Shown here: piece after piece, positions 53,959 to 62,759 of the stretch
Numbering within the stretch: the first letter of the stretch is position 1
Layout of the letters: every line of letters starts with the position of its first letter
Origin: Sphingobium sp. BYY-5
Lineage (GTDB): Bacteria > Pseudomonadota > Alphaproteobacteria > Sphingomonadales > Sphingomonadaceae
Assembly (NCBI RefSeq): GCF_022758885.1
Contig: NZ_JALEBH010000001.1
Coordinates: 2,511,501 to 2,575,500 of the forward strand
Reading direction: 5' to 3'
Length of the DNA: 64,000 nt
Translations under genes and position numbers: made by a program
Notes under the pieces: model-generated
Told to the model about the DNA's origin: nothing
Database searches by the model: none
Seen by the model: the letters and a program-made list of their open reading frames with translations, nothing else

Positions 53959-54804
53959 GTGCAAACGCTGCGTGACCTGCCCGCCCTTCGCGCCGCCGTC
54001 CAATTGCTGAAAAGCGATGGAAAACCAGTGGTTCTGGTGCCCACCATGGGCGCGCTGCATGACGGACATATGGCATTGGTGGAGGAAGCGCGGCGACACG
54101 GGCGGCATGTCGTCGTGTCGATCTTCGTCAACCCCCGGCAGTTCGGCGCCCATGAGGACCTGGACGCCTATCCGCGGCGCGAAGCCAAGGATGCACAGAT
54201 GCTCCAGGCGGCCGGCGTCGACATTCTCTGGGCGCCGACGGTCGATGTCATGTACCCGGCCGGATTCGCCACCAACATCGGCGTATCGGGGGTGAGCGAA
54301 GGACTGGACGGGGCGGCGCGACCGGGTCATTTCGACGGGGTGGCAACCGTCGTCACCAAGCTGTTCAACCAGGTGCGGCCCGACGTCGCCATCTTCGGCG
54401 AGAAGGATTATCAGCAGCTCGTGGTGATCCGACGCATGGTTGCGGACCTCGACCTGCCGATCGAGATTGTCGGACTGCCGACGCAGCGGGCCGAGGATGG
54501 CCTCGCCCTCTCCTCCCGCAACGCCTATCTGAGCGAAGAGGAACGCAAGGCCGCGCTGGCCCTGCCCCGCGCGCTGGGCGAAGCGAAACGGCAGATCGAG
54601 AAGGGCGAACCGGTCGAGGCGGCGCTGGCGGAAGCGGTCGCTTCCTTGTCGGCGCAGGGCTTTGGCCCGATCGACTATGTGACCTTGTGCGACGCAGCGA
54701 CGCTGGAGCCGATCTCCATCCTCGACCGCCCCGCACGGCTGCTGGGTGCGGCGAAGCTGGGACGGACGCGGTTAATCGACAATATCGCGGTCGATCCGGC
54801 CTGA
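53959..54804 (+). CDS. panC: Pantothenate synthetase
   Basis: 281 residues from a GTG at 53959. ATP-binding HIGH-like PTMGALHDGHMALV, IFVNPRQFGAHEDLDAYPR, FGEKDYQQLVVIRRM and LSSRNAYLS. Condenses pantoate and beta-alanine in coenzyme A synthesis. Divergent from mipZ. The only rightward gene immediately left of the origin. Confidence 0.95.
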   Translation: MQTLRDLPALRAAVQLLKSDGKPVVLVPTMGALHDGHMALVEEARRHGRHVVVSIFVNPRQFGAHEDLDAYPRREAKDAQMLQAAGVDILWAPTVDVMYPAGFATNIGVSGVSEGLDGAARPGHFDGVATVVTKLFNQVRPDVAIFGEKDYQQLVVIRRMVADLDLPIEIVGLPTQRAEDGLALSSRNAYLSEEERKAALALPRALGEAKRQIEKGEPVEAALAEAVASLSAQGFGPIDYVTLCDAATLEPISILDRPARLLGAAKLGRTRLIDNIAVDPA

Positions 54805-54805
54805 A

Positions 54806-54934
54806 TCAAGCCAGCCGCGTCAGAAAGATGCCGGCCGCCACGACCAGACCGATTACCGCCCATCCTTCCCAGGTGCGCGGACCATAGCCCCAGCCGATGC
54901 GCTTGGGACCGAACCAGAGACGGGGATCATGCAT
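54806..54934 (-). CDS. 42-residue single-pass membrane protein
   Basis: An ATG at 54934 with GGAG eight bases upstream opens 42 codons ending at TGA 54806. The sequence starts HDPRLWFGPKRIGWGYGPRT and ends with a membrane helix (WAVIGLVVAAGIFLTRLA). The aromatic-Gly pattern WFGPKRIGWGYGPRTW recalls small uncharacterised bacterial membrane proteins. Coding potential is supported by the ribosome site and the membrane helix. Convergent with panC, two bases apart. Confidence 0.7.
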   Translation of the reverse strand: MHDPRLWFGPKRIGWGYGPRTWEGWAVIGLVVAAGIFLTRLA

Positions 54935-55089
54935 CGACGTTTCTCCGCTCGCTTTGCCTTAACTTCGCACATTTCCCGTAGATATTGATATAAAATTGCG
55001 CGGTTTTGATCCTATCGCACATTTGCGGGGCAGGGTTTCTCCATAGCATGAAGACCGCCCGTAGGACAGTGATGCGGTCGCCCCGCCCC

Positions 55090-55530
55090 TTAAAAGGGCT
55101 TCACGATCACCGCGATCACGATCACCGCAGCCGCGATGCCGGGAATCTCGTTCAACATCCGCAACTGCCTGTCGCCAAGGGGACGTTCCCCTTTGGCGAG
55201 CTTCTTCGCATAGCCGGTAATCCAGCCATGATAGCCCGACAGACCGAGCACGAAGAGCAGTTTCAGATGGAACCAGCCGAAATGCCAGGCGCCGATCTCC
55301 ACCATCAGCATCAGACCGAAGACCCAGACAAGAGCCAGCGACGGATTGAGGATGATCTTTATCAGCCGCGTCTCACGCTCGATCCACCTTTTATCCTCTG
55401 GTGAACCCGGCACGGTTTCCTGATGATAGACGAAGAAACGCGGCATCATGAACAGCCCCGCCATCAGGAAGATGACGAAGATCACATGGGCGGCCTTCAC
55501 CCAGAGATAGGCGGCGCCAAGATAGGCCAT
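55090..55530 (-). CDS. hemJ: Protoporphyrinogen oxidase HemJ (UPF0093)
   Basis: 146 residues with four hydrophobic segments and conserved His in LWVKAAHVIFVIFLMAGLF, plus WFHLKLLFVLGLSGYHGW. HemJ oxidises protoporphyrinogen IX in the membrane in many alphaproteobacteria. Starts 13 bases after the hemE stop, so a heme operon. Confidence 0.9.
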   Translation of the reverse strand: MAYLGAAYLWVKAAHVIFVIFLMAGLFMMPRFFVYHQETVPGSPEDKRWIERETRLIKIILNPSLALVWVFGLMLMVEIGAWHFGWFHLKLLFVLGLSGYHGWITGYAKKLAKGERPLGDRQLRMLNEIPGIAAAVIVIAVIVKPF

Positions 55531-55543
55531 GGGTCAGGACTCC

Positions 55544-56587
55544 TTATTGCCGCACATAGCTAATCAGTGCTTCGACATGCGCAATGGGCGTATCAGGCAA
55601 AATGCCATGGCCCAGATTGAAGATATGCGGGCGGTCGGCAAAGGCGGCGCGGATGGAGTCGACCGCTTCCTCGACCGCGCAGCCCCCGGCGATCAGCGCC
55701 AGCGGATCGAGATTCCCCTGCACCGGCATTCCCTGTGGCAGCGCCCGGTTCGCCCAATGCGGATCGACCGTCTCATCGACGCCCACCGCATCTACGCCAG
55801 TGCGCGCGGCATAGTCCGCCAGCTTGGCGCCAGCCCCCTTGGGGAAACCGATGATGGGAATGTCCGGGTGAAGCGCCTTCAATCGCTCCACGATCCGCTT
55901 GTTGGGATCTATCACCCAGCGGTCGAACTGGAGCGGGGCGAGGCTGCCGGCCCAACTGTCGAACAGTTGCACCGCCTCCACACCGGCCTGAATCTGGCCT
56001 GACAGATAGATGACGGTCGCATCGATGATGGCATCGATCAACGCGGTGAAGCTGTCCGGTTTGTTGTACGCCATGCGACGGGCGGCGCCATGATCCTTGC
56101 TGCCCTGCCCGGCCACCATATAGGTCGCAACGGTCCAGGGGCTGCCTGCAAAGCCCAGGAAGGTGACGCTGGGGTCCAGGGCGGCCTTCACCTGCCGCAC
56201 CGTCTCATAGACGGCCTCGTAGCGGCTGAAATCGGGCGTGAGCGCCGACAGGTCGGTATCGGCGAGGATGGGCGCCAGACGCGGGCCTTCCCCAGTCTCG
56301 AACCAGAGATTCTGCCCCATGGCATAGGGCACGATCAATATGTCGGAAAACAGGATGGCGCCGTCGAAGCCGAAGCGACGGAGCGGCTGGAGTGTGACTT
56401 CGGCGGCGGCTTCGCTGTCATAGACGAGTTCGAGGAATCCGCCTTTCTGCGCCCGCAATGCGCGATATTCGGGCAGATAGCGACCAGCCTGGCGCATCAG
56501 CCACATCGGCGGGATGGCGGGACGCTCTCCCTTGAGGACGCCCAGCAGGGGCTTTTCGGCGAGGCTCACCGGAGCGTCGAAGCGCAT
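55544..56587 (-). CDS. hemE: Uroporphyrinogen decarboxylase
   Basis: 347 residues. Signature PPMWLMRQAGRYLPEYR near the N-terminus, GFAGSPWTVATYMVAG and QLFDSWAGSL. Converts uroporphyrinogen III to coproporphyrinogen III. Upstream of hemJ. Its promoter side borders the predicted origin, the same neighbourhood as in Caulobacter. Confidence 0.96.
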   Translation of the reverse strand: MRFDAPVSLAEKPLLGVLKGERPAIPPMWLMRQAGRYLPEYRALRAQKGGFLELVYDSEAAAEVTLQPLRRFGFDGAILFSDILIVPYAMGQNLWFETGEGPRLAPILADTDLSALTPDFSRYEAVYETVRQVKAALDPSVTFLGFAGSPWTVATYMVAGQGSKDHGAARRMAYNKPDSFTALIDAIIDATVIYLSGQIQAGVEAVQLFDSWAGSLAPLQFDRWVIDPNKRIVERLKALHPDIPIIGFPKGAGAKLADYAARTGVDAVGVDETVDPHWANRALPQGMPVQGNLDPLALIAGGCAVEEAVDSIRAAFADRPHIFNLGHGILPDTPIAHVEALISYVRQ

Positions 56588-56876
56588 CAGACTCTCTCTT
56601 TAAGTATGATTCAAAAGGTTGATGGAGATGATAGTGTCGTTGGCAGCGGGGTTTATGCGCTGTGCCCGCTTTTGCCAACAACTTGACTCGCAAGAGTCAC
56701 GGAAGACCGTGCGAGTCAGTATCGCTATCCCCGTTATCCACAGCTTGTGGATGAAAATCCGGGCATGTTGAGCGACTGTGGATAAGAATCCGGGCAGCGG
56801 GGATGGAAGGAAGGTCGCATATTATCCACAGATTCATCCCTTGCTTTATCCACATGCCTTCAACAGAGATGTGCCC
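56588..56876. other. oriC: Predicted chromosomal replication origin (oriC)
   Basis: Four perfect DnaA boxes (TTATCCACA): 56734-56742 (+), 56777-56785 (-), 56822-56830 (+), 56846-56854 (+), plus a near-match at 56746-56754 (-). A CtrA-like TTAA-N7-TCAA is at 56600-56614 and an inverted repeat GACTCGC/GCGAGTC at 56685-56717. The site lies between hemE and ppsR, as does the Caulobacter origin, and gene orientation switches here. Unwinding site and start points were not located. Confidence 0.9.
56746..56796. repeat. 20-bp direct repeat inside oriC
   Basis: TGTGGATGAAAATCCGGGCA (56746) and TGTGGATAAGAATCCGGGCA (56777) match at 18 of 20 positions and start 31 bases apart, about three helical turns. 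Each contains a DnaA box or near-box. Confidence 0.85.
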
Positions 56877-57704
56877 ATGGCGCGTATCCATCTGCATCTC
56901 CTGTCAGACTCCACCGGCGAGACGCTGGAGAATATCGCCAAGGCGGCGATCGGCCTGTTCGAAAATGTCGATGCGATCCGCCATTTCTGGCCGATGGTGC
57001 GATCGGATGTCCATCTCGACCGGATCATGGAGGAAATCGCCGCCAATCCGGGTCTGGTGCTCTTCACCCTGACCAACCACATGCTGCGCCGGCGACTGGA
57101 AACCCGCTGCCGCGCGCTGGGTCTGCCCCATGTTGCCGCGCTCGACAGCGTGGCCGACGCCCTGTCCAACATATTGGGGCAGGAAACGCGCACCCGCCCC
57201 GGACGCAAGCATATATTGGACGAAGCCTATTTCGCCCGGATCGAGGCGATCCAGTTCACCATCGCCCATGACGATGGTGTCGGGCACGAAAATTGGGAAG
57301 AGGCGGACATCCTCCTGGCGGGGGTGTCGCGCGCGTCGAAGACGCCGACCTCCATCTACCTCGCCAATCGCGGGTATAAGACCGCCAATATCCCGCTGGT
57401 GCCGGAATCGCCGCCCCCACGCAGCCTGTTCGACCTTCGGCATCCCATGGTGGTGGGCCTGACCGTCAGCCCCGAACGGCTGGTGCAGATCCGCCGCAAT
57501 CGCTTGTTGTCGCTCAACCAGGCACCCGAAACCAGCTATGTCGATCTGGAGAAGGTGCAGGATGAACTCGCCTTTGCCCGTCGCCTGTTCGCCGACAATG
57601 GCTGGCCGGTGATCGACATGACGCGCCGGTCTATCGAGGAAGCCGCCGCGGCGATCATCAACCTGTTCAACGACCGGGAACTGGCCGAAGGAGTCGAGGC
57701 ATGA
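56877..57704 (+). CDS. ppsR: Pyruvate, phosphate dikinase regulatory protein (DUF299)
   Basis: 275 residues from the ATG at 56877 (ARIHLHLLSDSTGETLENIAKA); a GTG start at 56778 would run through DnaA boxes and is rejected. P-loop-like GVSRASKTPTSIYLANRG and conserved VGLTVSPERLVQIRRNRL. Bifunctional ADP-dependent kinase / Pi-dependent phosphorylase acting on PEP synthase or pyruvate phosphate dikinase. First gene of the overlapping run to the right of the origin. Confidence 0.93.
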   Translation: MARIHLHLLSDSTGETLENIAKAAIGLFENVDAIRHFWPMVRSDVHLDRIMEEIAANPGLVLFTLTNHMLRRRLETRCRALGLPHVAALDSVADALSNILGQETRTRPGRKHILDEAYFARIEAIQFTIAHDDGVGHENWEEADILLAGVSRASKTPTSIYLANRGYKTANIPLVPESPPPRSLFDLRHPMVVGLTVSPERLVQIRRNRLLSLNQAPETSYVDLEKVQDELAFARRLFADNGWPVIDMTRRSIEEAAAAIINLFNDRELAEGVEA

Positions 57705-58294
57705 TCGTGCTGGCGTCGCAGAGTGCAAGCCGCAGGGCGTTGCTCGCCGCCGCCCAGGTGCCGTTCGAGGCGCTGTCTCCTCAAGTGGATGAGGACGCCG
57801 TCAAGGAGGCGTTGCGCGCCGATGGACTGGATGCGCGCGGGCTGGCGGACGCGCTGGCGGAACTGAAGGCGCTGCGTGTGTCGCGGCGAGTGCCGGGGGG
57901 GCTGGTGCTGGGCTGCGACCAGACGCTGAGCCTCGACGATGGGAACATGATCGACAAGGCAGTCGACCGGGTGGATGCGGAGCGCATCCTGCGCCTGCTG
58001 TCGGGCCGGGTGCATCATCTCCACAGCGCGGCGGTGATCGCGCTGAATGGCGAGCCGATCTGGCGCCATGTCGAGCGGGTGCGGATGACGGTTCGGCCCT
58101 TGTCCGACGCCTTCATCCAATCCTATCTCGACGCGGATTGGGATGAATTGCGCTGGTGCGTGGGCTGTTACCGGATCGAGGGGCCGGGGGTGCAGATTTT
58201 CAGCAAGGTGGAAGGCAGCCAGTTCGCGATTCAGGGCCTGCCCTTGCTGCCTCTGCTTGACTTTCTGCGCGTGCGCGGCGTTTTGGCGGCATGA
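57701..58294 (+). CDS. maf: Maf-family nucleotide pyrophosphatase
   Basis: 197 residues starting IVLASQSASRRALLAAAQV, with the catalytic LVLGCDQTLSLD and CVGCYRIEGPGVQIFSKVEGSQFAIQGLPLLPL. Hydrolyses non-canonical or specific nucleoside triphosphates and is linked to septum control. ATGA overlaps at both ends couple it to ppsR and aroE. Confidence 0.92.
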   Translation: MIVLASQSASRRALLAAAQVPFEALSPQVDEDAVKEALRADGLDARGLADALAELKALRVSRRVPGGLVLGCDQTLSLDDGNMIDKAVDRVDAERILRLLSGRVHHLHSAAVIALNGEPIWRHVERVRMTVRPLSDAFIQSYLDADWDELRWCVGCYRIEGPGVQIFSKVEGSQFAIQGLPLLPLLDFLRVRGVLAA

Positions 58295-59115
58295 CCGACA
58301 GCCTCCCCTATGCTGAAGTGATCGGCGATCCGATCGCACATAGCAAATCGCCGCTAATCCATAATTTCTGGCTCAACGCGCTGGATATCGAGGCGGAATA
58401 TCGCAAGACCCATGTGACGCCCGACGGACTGGCGGCCTATTTTCTCGCACGCCGGGCCGATCCCGACTGGCTGGGTTGCAACGTGACCCTGCCTCACAAG
58501 ATCGCGGTGATGGATTATACCGATGATCCGGGCGGCGTGCGTGAACGCATCGGGGCGATGAACACCATCGCCAGCGAGACGGGCGGGCCGCTGATCGGCA
58601 CCAATACCGATGCGGGCGGATTCCTGCAGCCGCTGCTGCGCGACAAGTGGAAGGGGCGGCGCGCGGTGCTGATCGGCACGGGCGGCGCGGCGCGGGCGAT
58701 CCTGTTCGCGCTCGCCAGCCTGGATGTGCCCGACATCACGATCATGGCGCGCGATCAGTCCAAGGGACAGGCGCTGCTCGACCATGGCGGGATCAAGGGC
58801 CGGGTGATCGGCATGGGCGATGCGCTGCCCGCCGCCGACCTGCTGGTCAATTCGACATCGCTTGGCATGGCTGGCCAGCCGCCGCTGGAACTGGATCTTG
58901 CCCCCCTGCCCGATGGCGCAACCGTCTATGATATCGTCTATGCGCCGCTGGAGACCGCCTTGCTCGGCGCGGCGCGGGCGCGGGGCCTCAAGACGCTCGA
59001 TGGCCTGGAAATGCTGATCGGGCAGGCGGCGCTCGCCTTCGACATCTTCTTCGATGCGCAGGCGCCGCGCGAACTGGACGAGGAACTGCGCGCGCTGCTG
59101 CTCGCGGCCGACTGA
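58291..59115 (+). CDS. aroE: Shikimate dehydrogenase (NADP+)
   Basis: 274 residues: substrate site GDPIAHSKSPLIHNFWL, catalytic Lys in NVTLPHKIAVMDY, NADP site LIGTGGAARAILFALA, and LVNSTSLGMAGQ. Fourth step of the shikimate pathway. Overlaps maf (ATGA) and coaE (TGATG). Confidence 0.96.
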   Translation: MTDSLPYAEVIGDPIAHSKSPLIHNFWLNALDIEAEYRKTHVTPDGLAAYFLARRADPDWLGCNVTLPHKIAVMDYTDDPGGVRERIGAMNTIASETGGPLIGTNTDAGGFLQPLLRDKWKGRRAVLIGTGGAARAILFALASLDVPDITIMARDQSKGQALLDHGGIKGRVIGMGDALPAADLLVNSTSLGMAGQPPLELDLAPLPDGATVYDIVYAPLETALLGAARARGLKTLDGLEMLIGQAALAFDIFFDAQAPRELDEELRALLLAAD

Positions 59116-59708
59116 TGAAGATCTACGGCCTCACCGGCTCGATCGGCATGGGCAAGTCGGCGGTCGCGGCCATGTTTCGTCGTGAGGGCGTGCCTGTGTT
59201 CGACGCGGACGCGCAGGTGCATCGGTTGCAGGGGCCGGCGGGTAAGCTGCTCCCGGCGATCGAGGCACGCTTTCCCGGCACGACCGGGCCGGAAGGCGTC
59301 GACCGGGCGAAGCTGGGCGCGGCGGTGTTCGGCCAGCCGCAGGCGCGCAAGGCGCTGGAGGCGATCGTTCATCCCGCCGTGCGGGAGGAACGCCGCGCCT
59401 TCCTGCGCCGACACCGATCGCGCGATTTCGTGATCCTCGACATTCCGCTGTTGTTCGAGACGGGCGGGCAGAAGAGGCTGGCGGGCGTGATCGTCGTTAC
59501 GGCCCCGGCCTGGAAGCAGCGCAAGCGCGTTCTGGCGCGGCCGGGTATGACGGCGACAAAATTCCGCCAAATCGTCAATCTGCAAACGCCGGATGCTGAA
59601 AAGCGTCGTCGGGCGGACTATATCATCCATACGGGTACGACATTTGCCGCAACCCGCGCACAGGTCAGGCGTCTGGTCGCTTGCCTTGGCGCGAAGACAG
59701 GCAGATAA
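59115..59708 (+). CDS. coaE: Dephospho-CoA kinase
   Basis: 197 residues with P-loop LTGSIGMGKSAVAAMF, DADAQVHRL, HPAVREERRAFL and DIPLLFETGGQKR. Last step of coenzyme A synthesis; panC of the same pathway is on the other side of the origin. Translationally coupled to aroE. Confidence 0.95.
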   Translation: MKIYGLTGSIGMGKSAVAAMFRREGVPVFDADAQVHRLQGPAGKLLPAIEARFPGTTGPEGVDRAKLGAAVFGQPQARKALEAIVHPAVREERRAFLRRHRSRDFVILDIPLLFETGGQKRLAGVIVVTAPAWKQRKRVLARPGMTATKFRQIVNLQTPDAEKRRRADYIIHTGTTFAATRAQVRRLVACLGAKTGR

Positions 59709-59728
59709 GAGTTGGCCCACAGAGTCGA

Positions 59729-60433
59729 ATGAAGAGGGCGATGCGCGAGGTCATTTTCGATACCGAAACGACGGGCTTCGATCCCGCATCCGGCGACCGC
59801 CTGGTCGAAATCGGTTGTATCGAACTCATCAACCGCGTGCCGAGCGGCCGCACATTCCACGCTTATTACAATCCCGAACGCGACATGCCGGCTGCTGCCT
59901 TTGCAGTGCATGGGCTGTCGAGCGATTTCCTGCGTGACAAGCCGCTCTTTTCGAGCGGCGCGTTGGAACTGCTCGCCTTTATCGAGGACAGCCCGCTGGT
60001 GGCGCATAATGCGCGTTTCGACTTCGGATTCCTGAATCATGAACTGAAGCGGTGCGGCCAGCCCGAAGTGGGGATGGACCGGATGATCGACACCGTCGCC
60101 ATTGCCCGCCAGCTCCATCCCGGCGCGAAGCATAGTCTGGATGCGCTCTGCACCCGTTACGGCATCGATCGCAGCCATCGCGTCAAGCATGGCGCGCTGC
60201 TCGACGCCGAACTGCTGGCGCAGCTCTATATCGAACTGACCGGCGGCCGTCAGATCGGCCTTGGTCTTGCACAGGAGGAAGCGAAAGCGATTGCCAGGGC
60301 GGAACGGACGGAAACCGTCATGGTTCGCCCTGTTCGTCCCGCGCGCGTCTTTACCGCGAGCGCGGAGGAGCTGGAACGGCATGCAGCGTTTGTCGCGACG
60401 CTGGACAAGCCGCTCTGGCTGGAGGAGGCATAG
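59729..60433 (+). CDS. dnaQ: DNA polymerase III epsilon subunit (3'-5' exonuclease)
   Basis: 234 residues from the ATG at 59729; a second ATG at 59741 (REVIFDTETTGFDP) is close. DEDDh exonuclease motifs: FDTETTG, LVAHNARFDFGFLNHEL, and HGALLDAELLA near residue 155. Proofreading subunit of the replicative polymerase. Follows coaE by 20 bases in the conserved origin-side gene order. Confidence 0.94.
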   Translation: MKRAMREVIFDTETTGFDPASGDRLVEIGCIELINRVPSGRTFHAYYNPERDMPAAAFAVHGLSSDFLRDKPLFSSGALELLAFIEDSPLVAHNARFDFGFLNHELKRCGQPEVGMDRMIDTVAIARQLHPGAKHSLDALCTRYGIDRSHRVKHGALLDAELLAQLYIELTGGRQIGLGLAQEEAKAIARAERTETVMVRPVRPARVFTASAEELERHAAFVATLDKPLWLEEA

Positions 60434-60517
60434 GTCGACGGGTGCATTGCCCGCCTCATGCCTCCAACCTAACCGGGCCGTCGTTCCGATGACCCGGCAA
60501 GAATAAGGAGAAGGCAT

Positions 60518-61111
60518 ATGGATATTCGTGTTTCCGGGCATCAGGTCGAGACGGGTGACGCGCTCAAGCAGCATGTCATCGACCGGTTGGAAGCGATGGC
60601 CGAGAAATATTTCTCCCGCACGATTTCCGCCCAGGTGACTTTTCGCAAAGCGCCGCATGGAGCCTTTCACTGCGACATTGTCAGCCATGTCATGACTGGC
60701 CTGATCCTCAAGGGTGCGGGTGAGGCACAGGAAGCCCATCCCGCCTTCGACCAGGCCGCCGAACGTATCGAAAAGCAACTCAGACGGTATCTGCGACGTC
60801 TGAAAGATCGCAGCAGCCAGGCCGCCGCGGCGGAGGCGCAGAGGGCCAATGGCTATAGCGTCGATCAGATCGACGGCGCCGGCTACACCATCTTCGCAGC
60901 CCTTGATGAGGAGGAGGAAGCCGCCGACGCACCGCTCATCGTTGCGGAGACCAAGGTCGACATCCCCCAGGCCAGCGTGTCCGACGCGGTAATGATGCTG
61001 GACCTGCGCAACACCAATGCGCTGCTGTTCGTCAATGCCGGAACATCGGCCTATAACATGGTCTATCGCCGTCATGATGGCACGATCGGTTGGGTGGAAC
61101 CAAATGCCTGA
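60518..61111 (+). CDS. hpf: Ribosome hibernation promoting factor, long form
   Basis: 197 residues: N-terminal HPF/RaiA domain (DIRVSGHQVETGDALKQHVIDRLEAMAEKYF) and a C-terminal dimerisation domain (VSDAVMMLDLRNTNALLFVNAGTSAYNMVYRRHDGTIGWVEP), the long form that makes 100S ribosomes. Good ribosome site (AGGAGAAGG). The next gene is ptsN, the usual neighbour. Confidence 0.94.
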   Translation: MDIRVSGHQVETGDALKQHVIDRLEAMAEKYFSRTISAQVTFRKAPHGAFHCDIVSHVMTGLILKGAGEAQEAHPAFDQAAERIEKQLRRYLRRLKDRSSQAAAAEAQRANGYSVDQIDGAGYTIFAALDEEEEAADAPLIVAETKVDIPQASVSDAVMMLDLRNTNALLFVNAGTSAYNMVYRRHDGTIGWVEPNA

Positions 61112-61326
61112 CGGCATGGATGGCTGCCGGGTCGAACCGGCCTGTACTGGCCGGTTTGTCCGCATTTCCTCAGCCGCCGGGTAGCCCGCCCGGCCTGGAG
61201 ATGCTCCGGGTGCCCGGCCCCGTCGCCTTGACCTCAGGGTGCAGGCGGCTTATGGGGCCGGGCTTTCATTGTCCGAGCACAAGCGCAAAGAGACGGACAG
61301 CGCGGCTCGGCCGTTTCGGATTGATC

Positions 61327-61794
61327 ATGGTTAACTTCAACGACATCGTTTCGCCCGAAGCGCTCGCGACGGGGCTGGCAGCGAACGGCAAAAAGGCGCT
61401 GTTCCAGAAGATCGCCGCGTTGGCCGCCTGCGCCTATGATCTGGACGCCGACGAAGCGGGTGATGCGCTGTTCGAACGTGAGCGGCTGGGGTCGACCGGT
61501 TTCGGCGGCGGCGTCGCCATTCCCCATGCGAAGATCCCCGGCCTCGACAAAATGTGCGGCGTGGTCGTGCTGCTGGATCCGGCGGTGTCGTTCGACGCCG
61601 TGGATGAGGCGCCGGTCGATATCGTCTTTGCCCTGCTGTCACCGGTTGATAGCGGCGCGGAGCATCTCAAGACCCTGGCGCGCGTGTCGCGCTATCTGCG
61701 CGACGAAAATAATGTCGCACGACTGCGCGGCGCCAAATCGACCGAGGCGCTGCACGCGCTGCTGGCGGGCGGCGGGGCGCGTGACGCTGCCTGA
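61327..61794 (+). CDS. ptsN: PTS IIA-like nitrogen regulatory protein
   Basis: 155 residues from the ATG at 61327 (VNFNDIVSPEAL). The phosphorylatable His is in GGGVAIPHAKIPGLDK. Part of the nitrogen-related phosphotransferase chain (with NPr and EI-Ntr). The stop overlaps the thioesterase start by 14 bases. Confidence 0.92.
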   Translation: MVNFNDIVSPEALATGLAANGKKALFQKIAALAACAYDLDADEAGDALFERERLGSTGFGGGVAIPHAKIPGLDKMCGVVVLLDPAVSFDAVDEAPVDIVFALLSPVDSGAEHLKTLARVSRYLRDENNVARLRGAKSTEALHALLAGGGARDAA

Positions 61795-62242
61795 AGCGCC
61801 GAGCGGCGAAGCGGCGCATTTTCGCGCTTTGGAGCAGCTTTACGGTTCCGCGCCGATCAACCGGCTGTTCCGGTCGGAACTGACCATCCCCGAAGCCGGC
61901 CGGTCGGTCATCGATTTCGATGTCGACGAAAGCCAGTTCCATGCTGCCGGCGCGGTCCATGGCACCGTCTATTTCAAGATGCTAGACGATGCGGCCTTCT
62001 ACGCCGCCAATAGCCTGGTCAGCGACCGTTTCCTGCTGACCACCGCCTTTAACCTGCTCTTCACCCGGCCGATCGGGCCAGGGCGGATTCGCGCCGAGGG
62101 ACGCTGGATCAGCGGCAAGCGCCGCGTCTATGTGGCCGAAGCGAGCCTGATCGATTCGAGCGGCGAGGAAGTGGGTCGGGGCACCGGCACCTTCATGCGG
62201 TCGCAATTCCCGCTATCATCGCTGCCGGGATATGGTGGCTGA
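61781..62242 (+). CDS. PaaI-like hotdog-fold thioesterase
   Basis: 153 residues from a GTG at 61781; ATGs further upstream lie inside ptsN. Hotdog-fold features AGAVHGTVYFKMLDDAAFYAANSLV and LLTTAFNLLFTRPIGPGRIRAEGRWISGKRRVYVAEASLID. Probably hydrolyses acyl- or aryl-CoA thioesters; the Gly-rich HG..YFKMLDDA replaces the more usual HGG active site. Overlaps ptsN and the next gene. Confidence 0.84.
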   Translation: MTLPEAPSGEAAHFRALEQLYGSAPINRLFRSELTIPEAGRSVIDFDVDESQFHAAGAVHGTVYFKMLDDAAFYAANSLVSDRFLLTTAFNLLFTRPIGPGRIRAEGRWISGKRRVYVAEASLIDSSGEEVGRGTGTFMRSQFPLSSLPGYGG

Positions 62243-62582
62243 AGGGCCGGACGCCCGCCTGACCAGCGCCATGTTGATCGGCGCGCTGCGACGCCGTGTC
62301 GCGGCGGCGGGCGGCTTTGCCACGGTGCTGGCCAAGGGCGATGAGATCAGCGGTGTCATCCTGGTACAAACACTTGAAAAAGGTCAGGAAACGGGCCTGT
62401 TTGAACGTGTGCCGAACCTTGCGGGCGGCTATGCGTTGATGCGTTGCGGCCCCTCCCCCGCAGAGGGAGCGGAGGCGTTTGCGCAATATATGGTACGCCG
62501 GCGCAGGGCGGACCCCGATCTGTGGTTGATCGAACTTGATGTCCCGGAAGCGGAACGCTTCGCCGCTGAAACAATCTGCTGA
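62232..62582 (+). CDS. DUF1491 family protein
   Basis: 116 residues: ARLTSAMLIGALRRRVAAAGGFATVLAKGDEISGVILVQ and a C-terminal YMVRRRRADPDLWLIELDVPEAERF, the DUF1491 pattern known mainly from alphaproteobacteria. Function unknown. Overlaps the thioesterase by 11 bases. Confidence 0.85.
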   Translation: MVAEGPDARLTSAMLIGALRRRVAAAGGFATVLAKGDEISGVILVQTLEKGQETGLFERVPNLAGGYALMRCGPSPAEGAEAFAQYMVRRRRADPDLWLIELDVPEAERFAAETIC

Positions 62583-62759
62583 TCGTTGACACATCGTCAT
62601 GAGCCGTGCAGAGGCGCGCGACGCCAACGCGCAGGTTGCCGAATTCGCCCATTGGGGGGCGGGCGCGGTAAACACGCAGACGGGGGGCGGCCGGTCGTCG
62701 CGAAGAATATGCGTTAAATGACGACGCCCAGGCCAAGAACCGCATGTTTTTGAGCTAAG

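Noticed and set aside
56778..56876. Longer ppsR start at a GTG inside the origin
   Set aside because: The extra 33 residues are encoded by DnaA boxes and are not family-like; the ATG at 56877 starts the conserved domain.
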